From Oopsacas minuta (Eukaryota > Porifera > Hexactinellida > Lyssacinosida > Leucopsacidae): DNA of 64,000 nt. Shown in pieces: positions 45,309 through 55,420 of this stretch (positions are counted from its first letter, which is position 1; each line of letters starts with the position of its first letter). The notes below the pieces were generated by a model that saw only the letters and a list, made by a program, of their open reading frames with translations, searched no databases and was not told where the DNA came from. The stretch spans positions 1 to 64,000 of the forward strand of contig JAKMXF010000008.1 of NCBI GenBank assembly GCA_024704765.1. Direction: 5' to 3'. A program made the translations under genes and the position numbers.

Positions 45309-46653
45309 CAGGGTGTAACGAAAGTGTTGATACCCTAGATACCTCATTAAAACTTAGAATATATTTGAGTTATTCGAAATATTATCGGTTTATATATGAA
45401 CCATTTCGTTCTAATACAATTCTTATACGTTCCGGCATGCTAGCTACTAAATTCTCTAAAATGCTTGGGCTAATGTCTCTCCATGCTGATTTGACTGTTT
45501 CTATTAGCTGTTCACACCTTGTGATTTGGCCCTCTTCATTAACCTTCTCTTTCACTATTCCCCAAAGGTTTTCAATAGGGTTTAAGTCAGGGGAGTTCCC
45601 AGGCCATTCAATCTTACGCCAGAAAGCATTTAAATGATCTTGACACCACTTCTGCGTTGCATTGGCCGTGTGTGCCGGTGCATCATCTTGCATGAAGATG
45701 AATTCAGACATATTTTCCAACATTGGCCGCTCCAAAACCGATCCATTATTTCGACAACGGTGAACTGCTCCCATACAAGTCTTGGCCAAAATTTGATTAA
45801 TGTAGTATGCACTATTTATTGATTGCCCTTGAGGGATTATATGCAGTTCTGAAAGTGCCTGATGTGACATCATGCCCCACACATGAATCTTTGCTGGAAA
45901 CTTAACTGAAAATACCGAAGGAACATCTTGCTTATTCTTTGCCCAAACCCGATTATTTTGGTTGTTTGGCGTTGCAAAGAGCTTGAAGGGAGACTCATCT
46001 GACCAGAGAACTTTTTTCCAGTCGTTAACTGTCCAATATTGATGCTTCCGAGCAAAATTCAGACGATCTTGGATGTTCTTTTGGGATAACCGAGGTATTT
46101 CTTGCCTTTTGAAAGACCTAACACCCACAGATTCGGTCAAATGACGATACACACACATATGAGATACAGGATTGCCTCTATTCTTCAATCTCTGTGCAAG
46201 TTTTCTTGTGGATTGCCTGCATTTACCGAGTGACTTGGAAATAACAATTTTATCCGCCCGTTTCAAAATAGGAGGCCTCCCTGAACGAGGTTTAGTCACT
46301 AATGAACTACCTTTTTTATACAAACTAGACCATCGTTTCACCGAAGAGATTGAAACATTCAAGTCTTGGGCCACTTTCTTCTGTGTGAGCCCTGCATCTA
46401 GCATGCCCATAGCTCGAGAACGAAGCAAGATTCCATGATCACGGACATCCATTAATACGAAATAATGTAACGATGCTAAAATTGGAAAAAAATTCAAATA
46501 TTTGAATAATATAAGTAATTAATGTAATCAGAAATAATCTAAAGTACTATAACTATATTTAAGAAAAGTATAGGAAACAAACTCTGTATGGTTCATTAAT
46601 ATTTAAGATTTTCATAGGAAAATAAAAGGTATCAACACTTTCGTTACACCCTG
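45309..46653 (-). mobile_element. Tc1-like (DD37E) element, apparently intact, nested in mariner
   Basis: A 1,345-bp element with perfect 26-bp terminal inverted repeats beginning cagggtgtaacgaaagtgtt, flanked by TA on both sides. It is inserted at the TA of the NKV-TAG position in the mariner. The clean termini and open transposase indicate a recent insertion. Orientation is opposite to the host mariner. Confidence 0.97.
45382..46452 (-). CDS. Tc1-like transposase (DD37E)
   Basis: An open frame ends at 45382. The preferred start is Met16 of the longest frame (MDVRDHGILLRSRAMGMLDA), giving 356 residues, since the upstream 15 codons lie in untranslated sequence near the terminal repeat. The N-terminal half has two helix-turn-helix units (QKKVAQDLNVSISSVKRW; GNPVSHMCVYRHLTESVGVR) with a basic GRPP hook between. 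The catalytic core shows VLWSDESPFKLF (first D), FMQDDAPAHTANATQKW (second D) and WPGNSPDLNPIENLWGIVK (E, 37 residues after the second D). This spacing marks the DD37E group of Tc1/mariner. All catalytic residues are present, so it may be active. Confidence 0.95.
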   Translation of the reverse strand: MDVRDHGILLRSRAMGMLDAGLTQKKVAQDLNVSISSVKRWSSLYKKGSSLVTKPRSGRPPILKRADKIVISKSLGKCRQSTRKLAQRLKNRGNPVSHMCVYRHLTESVGVRSFKRQEIPRLSQKNIQDRLNFARKHQYWTVNDWKKVLWSDESPFKLFATPNNQNNRVWAKNKQDVPSVFSVKFPAKIHVWGMMSHQALSELHIIPQGQSINSAYYINQILAKTCMGAVHRCRNNGSVLERPMLENMSEFIFMQDDAPAHTANATQKWCQDHLNAFWRKIEWPGNSPDLNPIENLWGIVKEKVNEEGQITRCEQLIETVKSAWRDISPSILENLVASMPERIRIVLERNGSYINR

Positions 46654-47254
46654 TAGATTGTAAAAGGGAATTCTCCCCCAGCACTACCGAGATCGGATCA
46701 TTGGTTCACCAATGTAATGTACACCATATTTTTTATTCACATGGTCCAGTCTGCCAAATCTGTACTCCTAAGGGGTAATCAGTTACCGGGCACTTTTATG
46801 CAACAATTGTTCTTCCGGGAAGCGAAAAACATTATATTGAACGTCGGCCGGCCACGGGTCTTAGAGGAATCAAAATTTTGCATGAAAATGCCAGACCGCA
46901 CAAATCTAAGGAAGTCAAGGAAAAGATTGCTTCTATAGTTCTTGAGGAATTGGAACATCCACCCTATAGCCCTGACCTAGCACCGTGCGACTTTTGGCTG
47001 TTCGATGGGCTCAAATAACACCTAGTAGGTACAGCTTTTGGAGACGGATGCAAATTGGAAGGGCTATCCAACGGTACCTCGGAGACATACCACAAGAAGA
47101 GTATAAGAGAACATTTTTGAAGTGGATAGAGCGTTTAAAGCTTGTGGTTGAGCACAAGGGAGACTACTCTGAACATTTGTTGTAGAATTTGTGACTCATC
47201 TCACTTATATAATACAAATATTCTAAGAGTTACGAATTAAATGAATACCATTTG

Positions 47255-47629
47255 TATATTTAAACCAAAATTAATGTATATCAAATTATTTCACATAAAT
47301 TAAAATCATACAAAGCTGTAAAGTTTAACTTACACTTCCTGAAGTAATTGAAATATTTCTGGATACTAAATAGGGTACCGAAATCCTTAAGTAGATGTCA
47401 ATTTGGCTAGTGGAATAATTGGAGAAAAACTTGAAATTGACTCACCATTACCAACGTTCTCGAAAGATGTGAAGAACCGCCATTAGAGGTGTACTCGGCT
47501 TGGATAACCAATGCACCACTATCTGACCGTAAATAATCTTGAACAAATAGTTCTTAAGCGTCAGGGCTATATTACAAGTACTGAACTCCAGTGCAAAGTT
47601 AGCCAGTTGGTTTCTAATTCGTGGTTTAC
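47255..47629. other. gap; possibly decayed N-terminal Transib sequence
   Basis: Between the mariner and the recognisable Transib fragment. The frame at 47511-47630 may be the preceding part of that transposase, but similarity is too weak to call. Confidence 0.3.
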
Positions 47630-48070
47630 GTACAACTCTAATCCCTCCACTCCAATCTTTCCCATCAGTATCAAACCAAATGGGAGTGCCATTTAACTAC
47701 ATTGACCACATAGTATATCTCTTCAGACGTAGTAACACACTCTAGACAATGTATTGAAGAACCCCTATTGTACCCGCTCAACTTTATGGCTAAACATGGT
47801 GTAGATGGGTCGGGAACTCACAGTGTGCCTAAACTTAGATCTTAAACAGCTCGTGATCGTTCACATTTTCTCTTGTTTATAGTTTCTCCTCATGAATTGA
47901 AAGATTGTCAAGGAAATTTGATCTGTTCCCATCAATACCCAAATTCTAAATTCTCCAACCAACCAATCGCATTGCTATCTCAAAAAAGAGAACAATTAAA
48001 GTGTCACTACTTTAATAAATTTCTTGAATCCACAAATTTACGAACTCTTGTCAACTGGCTTCGAGAATGA
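47630..48070 (+). pseudogene. Transib transposase fragment
   Basis: Part of the catalytic core only. GVPFNYIDHIVYLFRRSNT aligns with the GIGISYYTLLTHTVNRIIST region of copy B. Then GVDGSGTHSVPK is the first catalytic D motif, and HFLLFIVSPHELKDCQGNLI with YPNSKFSNQPIALLS follows the DFLLFGF ... PNSPFSIRPITILAL region. Several stops occur. The second D and the E region are absent. This is a fourth, truncated Transib, diverged from A, B and C. Confidence 0.7.
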
Positions 48071-48748
48071 AAGTGAACTTGTGAATAAATTATATTTATA
48101 TAGGAATTTAGGTTGGGTGAACAAAATATGATTTCTAACGGGCCGAAAATTAACATAATTTGGTGAGACCTTGAGATAGAACAACACTCATGTAAGTTGA
48201 TTCAGATAAAAGCAATTGTAGATTTGGATACACCTACATATTTCTAATCATTCTCAATATATATTGGCAAGATTTAAATATGAAAATTTCCCCACTGGAA
48301 GCGAATAACCCACTGTGCATTTAGGGGTCTATCATACCTCACTGATTTCAATTAGTTGTTCCTACATGTAATGTGAATATAAATACAGTAGACTTACTCT
48401 GTAAGTACGTACTGATTTTGTTCCTAGGAGGGTGCTTCTTATCCGAATTATATTTGCAAAAGTTGCAGTACACACGTGCCTGGTGCCAAAGCGTTCACAC
48501 CTTGTACACGTTTGCGCTAGAAACTGCAACACATATAGTTAAGATAGTTTGGATATATTCAAATTTCCCCTGATTGATGCTATCTTCATGTTGAGCATAT
48601 CTAATGAAACATGGCGGTCATCAACTTCGAAGTCATTCTGAATTTCTTGTTTGTCTGATAAATATACGTGTATATAAATATAAATTGGAATTATTGAGGC
48701 ATTTATCAGAAATTGACTAATATTTATACAGTACTGAGTACGTATATG
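48071..48748. other. gap, nothing recognised
   Basis: AT-rich, without recognisable coding or terminal repeats. Short frames at 48373-48573 and 48539-48775 show no domain. Confidence 0.5.
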
Positions 48749-50051
48749 CAGGGTTAGGCATAAGTTCTGCAACAAGTATAAACTAGTATATTTCTTATTT
48801 TACCATAATAATAGTTGAAATTCGTGATGAAATAGCGAATATACATACTAAGGATACGAAATTAATCTAGCTTTTCGAATGTATTGCCCTTTGCTGCGAT
48901 ACATAGGTTCAATCGCTCATAGAAATTATCGACAGCAGCACGCAACACGTCCTCACTGATTAAATCCCACTCTCTTCTCAAGGAAGACTTCAGACTTTCG
49001 ACATTCTTGTGAGACTTTGCACATACCCTGGCCTCTAAGATGGACCATATACAGAAATCCATAGGGTTTAGATCTGAGAAGAGGCCGGCCATTCCTCAGT
49101 TGATACAAATTCCGGTACATTGAGTTTCAACCACTCAGATGTCATTTTGGCTTTGTGGGAGGGAGCGGAATCTTGCTGGAACACCCAATGCGCGCCATTG
49201 AAGTGCTCACCAGCCCAAGGCTTCAATGCGCTTTCTAAAATGCTCTCTACATACACCTCCTTGTTAATTTTCACCCCTTTGTCAATGAGCACCAGAGGTG
49301 TCCGACCTTCAGAGGTAATAGCTCCCCGAAATCATGACCGATGCAGGTTTCTGAGTTCTTTTAATTGTGCTTATTGATGACGATATAGACTTTTGATCTG
49401 GAGCAAGAATTCGACTGTTTTGACGATTATATGCCATTTCAACGGTAAAAATCTTCTCATCGGAGAAGACAATACTCTGATGCGTGCCACCAGTGAATCT
49501 TTACCCAGAATCAGACATTATTCATACCTACGCCTCTTATTCACCTCAGAAAGTAACTGTACCTCTCGAAATTTGTAGCATTCCAAGCCTAAATCCTCTT
49601 TTACTATCCTCCCCATACTTCTGGTTGAAATATTGAAGTCTTTTTGCCATGCCTTGGATGCTTCTGACAGGATTCTTCCTGACCCTCTCCCGGACGAGCT
49701 TCCTAACAGCAGGAGTCAGAACAGAATGAGGTCTACCTTTTCTGAACCTGTCCTGGGTACTGCCAGTCTCCTTGTAACGTTTGATTGTACGGTAGAATAT
49801 CCATCTGTTTATGGACAGTATTTTTGATATTACGGAAGCTGACTTGCCTTCATTATGATACAAGATTATCAATGGCCGTTTTGCTTCTTTGTCCATAAAT
49901 TAAAAAAAATTTTCTAGTAGGACTCAATACTCCAAATATTGTTTAAAAAGATATTGAAGATAATATATGATAAATAAATATTCGCCTAAAACCATTCGCA
50001 GAACCTCTAGCTTAATTTCAATTTTTGTTGCAAAACTTATGCCTAACCCTG
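48749..50051 (-). mobile_element. maT-family (DD37D) element, second copy
   Basis: A 1,303-bp sister of the element at 12586, opposite orientation. The left end reads cagggttaggcataagttct and the right end inverts to cagggttaggcataagtttt. The right flank is TA; the left flank is TG, probably a mutated TA. The right end abuts the foldback element at 50056 with only TATA between. Confidence 0.9.
48862..49896 (-). pseudogene. maT-type (DD37D) transposase, inactivated
   Basis: Starts MDKEAKRPLIILYHNEGKSA and shows the helix-turn-helix (INRWIFYRTIKRYKETGSTQ), FRKGRPHSVLTPAVRKLV and RKNPVRSIQGMAK. After frameshifts come the central block GVKINKEVYVESILES, FQQDSAPSHKAKMTSEWLK (second D) and, in another frame, LNPMDFCIWSILEARVCAKS (third D). 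It ends KGNTFEKLD-stop. The shift before the third catalytic motif is the same lesion as in the 12740-13767 copy. Unlike that copy, codon 6 is not a stop. Confidence 0.87.
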
Positions 50052-50055
50052 TATA

Positions 50056-50972
50056 CTCTAAGTGGACAAAAGTATTTCAACACACAAATATACGTATTGT
50101 CATAAATTGTATACTCTTTCCCACTCCTATATATTGTGTAGTCTATATTCGTAGCTGCTATCTAGTAATTTGTATAAAATAACATATTTTTTTCAAGAAT
50201 TTCAAAAAATATTTTCGATTTACACTTTTTGAAGGTGTTAATTATTGATAATTATTAGATAATTATTGATAATCAAAATATGTGGTAATTCAAAGCCTAT
50301 TAAGAATCTATAATTTCTGACTTGATATTTGAATTCTACGTAGGCGAGTTACCCCAGATTGAAATTCCCAATCGGATTGAACAATTTTTACCAGAGTTAT
50401 AAATGAATTTCAATTTATGCAATTTTTGCCATCTTTTGCCCAAGGTGGCACAAGTGGCCGTTACCAAGAGGTTATTTTGGATTTCAAGGGTTAGCATAGT
50501 CATATTATTCGAAAATATTAGCTCGACTTATTCCTCCTAACCCTAGTTGATTCCTTTGTAGTGGCGCCTTTCCTGCCACCTGTGCCACTTTGTGAAAAAA
50601 GTGGCACAGGTGGGACAAATTGAAATTCTTCTATACTTTGGTAAAAATTGTTCAATCCGATTAGAAATTTCATTCTGGGGTAACTCGCCTACGTAGAATT
50701 CAAATATCAAGTCAGAAATTATAGATTCTTAATAGGCTTTGAATTACCACATATTTGATTATCAATAATTATCTAATAATTATTAATAATTAACACCTTC
50801 AAAAAGAGTAAATCAAAAATATTTTTTTGAAATTCTTGAAAAACATAAGTTATTCTATACAAATTACTAGATAGCAGCTACGAATATAGACTACACAATA
50901 TATAGGAGCGGGAAAGAGTATACAATTTATGACAATATATTTGTGTGTTGAAATACTTTTGTACACTTAGAG
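50056..50972. mobile_element. foldback element, second member
   Basis: A 917-bp inverted repeat related to 26257-27168 over most of its length. The left terminus reads ctctaagtggacaaaagtat and the right inverts to ctctaagtgtacaaaagtat. The outermost bases differ from the first member (cagtcagggg), so these belong to two subfamilies sharing the same arms. TA flanks both sides. No coding capacity. Confidence 0.9.
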
Positions 50973-50978
50973 TATATA

Positions 50979-52310
50979 CAAAGCGATTTCAAGTAGTTCG
51001 TAACCCTAGCTATTGCTATCATTGTTTAATCACATGTATTTACTATTTGCATCTAATTTATAGCTTAGATTTTCGTCTATTTAGGACACTCTACTTTGTG
51101 GAGATTGATCTAATATTTTTGAGATACACACTTTTGAAGATAGGTTATAGCAACCACAGAGGAATTTATGGCTTCAAAATCTAATGAATTTCTACTTGAA
51201 CAAAGAGCATACATCAAAATCCGCCCATTACTCGGCGAAACGCCAAGGAATATTCACCAAGATTTAGTACAGGTATATGGTGGGGAGTCCTGTTCGGAAT
51301 CAACCGCTATGAAATGGAGTCTACGTTTTCGTGAAGGTAGGGTGTCGGTTGAAGATGACCCTCGGATGGGACAACCTATAATTGCTACCACTGCAAACAA
51401 TATTGCTCTTGTAGCTGAAATGTGTGACTCTGATACCCATATTACGATAGAGCAGTTAGCTACCAGCCTAACTTTGTCAACGGGAAGTGTTCATGCAATT
51501 CTGACCAAGCATCTTGGTATGTCCAAGGTTTGCTCACGTTGGGTCCCACATTTGTTGAATCAGCCTCAAAAGAAGACCCGGGTGAGAATTGCAAAAATAC
51601 TGCTTGAAAAGTATGATCAATGTGATGAGAGGCGACTATTTGAAATATGTACCGGTGATGAGACGTGGATAAGATATTCAGAGCCAACTCGCAAAGGACA
51701 AAACAAGGTATAGATTGTAAAAGGGAATTCTCCCCCAGCACTACCAAGATCGGATCATTGGTTCACCAATGTAATGTACACCATATTTTTTATTCACATG
51801 GTCCAGTCTGCCAAATTCTGTACTCCTAAGGGGTAATCAGTTACCGGGCACTTTTATGCAACAATTGTTCTTCCGGGAAGCGAAAAACATTATATTGAAC
51901 GTCGGCCGGCCACGGGTCTTAGAGGAATCAAAATTTTGCATGAAAATGCCAGACCGCACAAATCTAAGGAAGTCAAGGAAAAGATTGCTTCTATAGGTCT
52001 TGAGGAATTGGAACATCCACCCTATAGCCCTGACCTAGCACCTTGCGACTTCTGGCTATTCGATGGGCTCAAAATGCACCTAGCGGGTACAGTTTTTGGA
52101 GAACAGATGCAAATTGGAAGGGCTATCCAACGGTACCTCGGAGACATACCACAAGAAGAGTATGAAAAAACGTTTTTGAAGTGGATGGAGCGTTTAAAGC
52201 TTGTAGTTGAGCACAAGGGAGACTTTGAACATTTATAGTAGCATTTGAGACTTATCTCACTTATATAATACAAATATTCTAAGAGTTACGAATTAAATGA
52301 ATACCCTTTG
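50979..52310 (+). mobile_element. mariner element, copy 3 (family I)
   Basis: A 1,332-bp element flanked by TA. The left end reads caaagcgatttcaagtagtt and the right inverts to caaagggtattcatttaatt. It begins six bases after the foldback element, separated by TATATA. It is the best-preserved family I copy in its 3' half. Confidence 0.95.
51168..52238 (+). pseudogene. mariner transposase, family I copy 3, inactivated
   Basis: 181 open codons, then TAG at NKV-stop-IVKG. The C-terminal 100 codons from 51936 are open: LHENARPHKSKEVKEK, YSPDLAPCDFWLFDGLKMHL, GTVFGEQMQIGRAIQRYLGD, ending KGDFEHL. The first catalytic D (TGDETWIRY) and the third (PCDFW) are present, but the second is E (HENARPH). 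Between them a base insertion (ccaaattctgtact) and the TAA after PKG add further breaks. This E is shared by all three copies, so the ancestor of this subgroup may already have been defective. Confidence 0.9.
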
Positions 52311-52849
52311 TATATAATCACTAACCTAACAACTCTAAAGATTGACTTTCACATTACGTTGTCTATGAATATAATATACTAAGACAAATATGGATTATTT
52401 AAAGTGATCGATGGTATAAGATTAACATCTGAGTTTGCATAGAGCATCTCAGAAAGCTCGTATTCGAGATCTTCGTTTTCACTGGGAACGGTTGATTCCT
52501 TTGTGTGACTCCCTAAGCATTGTCACCAAAAAGATGATCCTCAAGTTCAGTGAACAAATGTGGAATTACAATAAATATTCTGAAATTCAATGGCAAATAT
52601 TATTCAGTTACTTGTTATATCATATTTAACCTGAATTTGGGAGGAGTTCAGATTTTTCAGGAAAGAGCTGTGTTTTTTCCAATTGAAAATCCTTGTCTTA
52701 GAAATTCATTGAGTATTGCATCAGTTGCATCTTCAATTGCCTAATTTGAACAAAAGTACGTAAACAATAAAATAGGGAAATTGAGAGCAAAAGTAAACTC
52801 ATTGTTAACAATGAGTATTCTAAAGGTACTAGTTGTATCAGACTGACCT
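52311..52849. other. gap, nothing recognised
   Basis: Short frames at 52435-52629 and 52550-52744 have no domain or context. Confidence 0.4.
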
Positions 52850-54640
52850 TCGAGATTTCAACTTTAGGGCGAGTAACCTTTTCTATTCTGACTTTTTTAG
52901 TTTCCTAGGGGTCACTATCTCAATAATTGAGTCACCTACTCTTTTTATCGGATATGGTCTTGACCATTTTGGTGACTTTAGTACCGGGCTGTTTTTTTAA
53001 CTTAACCTCATTAACAAGCAATACAGGGTCCCCTGACTTGAATTTCCTAGCATTGAAAGGATCATAACGTATTCACAAGTGGGGATCAGAAACGGCTCTT
53101 TGCACCTAATTCAAGGAGGGTTACTTACCATAATATCAACTCAATTATCATAAACAGAGTGAGCTGTTGGATTATACTAATACTTATCATACTTGTGAAT
53201 AACTTGTTGCAATCGGATATTGTCACCGAGGGTTTCATTGTGATATAATGTATGTAATACTTTGAAATTAAATCATTATTCGATGGCATGACTGCATCGT
53301 TCCAGTCATCCACTGAATAACGTCAAGTCTCTCAGCGTACCAGGACTTTTCTTCCTAAGCTATTGTATTAGCTGCAGACCCTAGATGACTTGAGAGGGAG
53401 TGGGGGTGGGGTGGCGGGAACAAGGACAAATATCAATGTATTTTAGATAAAGAAATTTGATATCAAGGACTCAAAGAGCAAATTGCAAATACTTTTAATA
53501 CATTTAGTGCTATACATACTCTTTGCTAGTACAATTTTTCTTGGCTTCCCTTAACCCCAGTCTAATGTCTAAATAAATCAGAAAAATTTGTACCATATAC
53601 AAGTTCAGAGCTTTTGGTCATAAGATCTTTTCATTTTCATTTGTGCACTAGTAAAGTTTTCTTTGGCCTCGGGATATATACTATCGATAATAATCTTTGC
53701 ATTCTCCATTAATACCTCCAACTCGCAGTCCCAATATACTGTTGAAAAAACATCGACATTATCGGCCTTTCCTCTAGATTCAACTTCAATTGGAAGTCTA
53801 GCTCTTCTTCCAGACATTAATTCAAATCCTGAATATTTGGTAGCCTCACTGACACGATTGTTAATGGAAAATCTTACAGCTTCTAAGTGTTCTGGCCAGA
53901 TTTCCATATGATTCAATAGAATTTTCATGAGTGACCTAGGAATTATAATTAACAATACTAATTTGGCAAACGTTAATGAAACAAAATACATACTTTAAAA
54001 AAAATGTAAATATTTTTGTTCAGCTAAGTATTGATATATGGAAATTCAACTATTGAGAGTTTGATAGAACTCAAGAAAGGAATTCGTAAGGTGGTTCAGG
54101 ATGAAGACTTAATAATTGTCATGAATTCACTCTAGAGTATAAATTTCTAACACTTACTGTTGGGCTGATTTATTGTTGATTCGTCTAATCCATTTGTCTG
54201 TAGGTGGTAAGGTGCAAATAACATAGTTAGGTGCCACCTTTTTAATGTAACTCTCTGTTAATCTATATATATATATTTAAATAGGTATATATACGTCAGT
54301 GAATTACCATGCCATATCGACTTGTTTCACAAGCGAATGATACTTACAGTGCTGGTAAAAATAGGTTCATTATCAGTAATAATTCTAACAGGTGCACCAT
54401 AGTGCAATAGATAGAGAAAATTGCAGTAGATACTTCAGATACATACTTTGTTGTAACTGGTCGGGGGCACAACATATTTAGTAAAATAATCCGTCATAGT
54501 CAAAATATACTTGAATCCAACTGGAGAGGGTAAAAGTTGACCTATCATATCCATCTCACACGAATACCAAGGTTTATCAAGAACTTCTATTGGCAGTAAT
54601 GGTCTGGTAGTTTTGATTGAGAAATTGAGATTGGACTGAT
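52850..54640 (-). pseudogene. integrase-type gene (Ginger/GIN or Ty3-like), multi-exon remnant
   Basis: On the minus strand the blocks follow retroviral-type integrase order. At 54577-54440 there is PWYSCEMDMIGQLLPSPVGF followed by KYILTMTDYFTKYV (first D). At about 54390-54335 comes YGAPVRIITDNEPIFTS (second D), followed at once by GTAAGTATC, a consensus 5' splice site. Near 54225-54150 a stretch after an acceptor-like ttaacag gives APYHLQTNGLDESTINQPN (E region), followed by another GTAAGTG. From 53951 (acceptor-like ttcctag) there is MEIWPEHLEAVRFSINNRVS and GFELMSGRRARLPIEV. After a further gap, FNARKFKSGDPVLLVNEVK lies near 53050. Introns favour a Ginger DNA transposon or a domesticated GIN-like gene over an LTR retroelement. 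No terminal repeats were seen, and some junctions are out of phase. Confidence 0.65.
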
Positions 54641-55420
54641 AGTTAATACAAGATAAAACCTTAAATATAAGAAAATGTATTGGTAAGATAGTTCAAATAT
54701 AATTTTATCACCTCAGTTTGTATTTTTGAGGTCGTCATTAATATTTCTATTAATTTTCCTAAATGATAGTTCAAATGTATTTAGTTTACAACACTGAAAT
54801 TGTAATTACTAATCGCGGGCCTTAGATAATAAATTAGATTTTGGTTTGAAGTTGGGTCCACCATCAACGAATAAAATGATATGTTATTTGTATAATTATG
54901 ATCACAATAATTTTACCACTTAATATAATAAACTTACATATTCTTATATTTCTCGAAACATGTGACCAATAGATCTATGTTTAATGATACTGTGAGTACC
55001 ATGAATACCATTGTGTTACCCGATCTCATTATGGCATTCTTTGAGTATGTCTGGTACTTGATGGCGTCTTAATACCAGAGTTTCAAATTCGCCCTGCTTT
55101 ATACAACAGCCATTCTTAAATGTAAGATTTTCAGAATTCCTCGGATCTTTTGTTTTAACGAATCAGAAAGAGTTAGACTGTATGTCTTCAAAGTGAGGTA
55201 TTGTGCTATATACGAATAAAATTCTTCCTAAATTATATAAACAAGCAAAATGACAAGGTATTCAACTGAAACATATAAAGTATACATGTAAACAAACTCT
55301 TGTTAGTAGTACTTTAGCAAAAATAACATTCATCAAGTCATTTTGTTATCGAGGCCTTGACAAAATGACTGTCTATAACAAATGACCATATAAATAGTAG
55401 TGATTATTTCCAACAAGTGG
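54641..55420. other. gap, nothing recognised
   Basis: AT-rich. No domain, terminal repeat or RNA gene recognised. Confidence 0.4.

Larger units (their letters stand above)
44764..47185 (+). pseudogene. mariner transposase, family I copy 2, interrupted
   Basis: The first 181 residues are open and identical to copy 3: MASKSNEFLLEQRAYIKI, SLRFREGRVSVEDDPRMGQP, CTGDETWIRYSEP (first catalytic D). The nested Tc1 splits the gene after NKV, at the TAG that stops the other copies. The second half (46656-47185) keeps HENARPH and SPDLAPCDFWLF but has TAA after PKG and replaces the Met codon after DGLK with TAA. It ends GDYSEHLL-stop. Not functional. Confidence 0.9.
44575..47254 (+). mobile_element. mariner element, copy 2 (family I), with nested Tc1
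   Basis: Ends match family I and are flanked by TA. The length is 2,680 bp because a 1,345-bp Tc1 element (45309-46653) sits inside. Without it and one TA the mariner is 1,333 bp. Its 5' half is identical at protein level to copy 3 (50979), while its 3' half shares copy 1's diagnostic changes (see findings). Confidence 0.95.
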
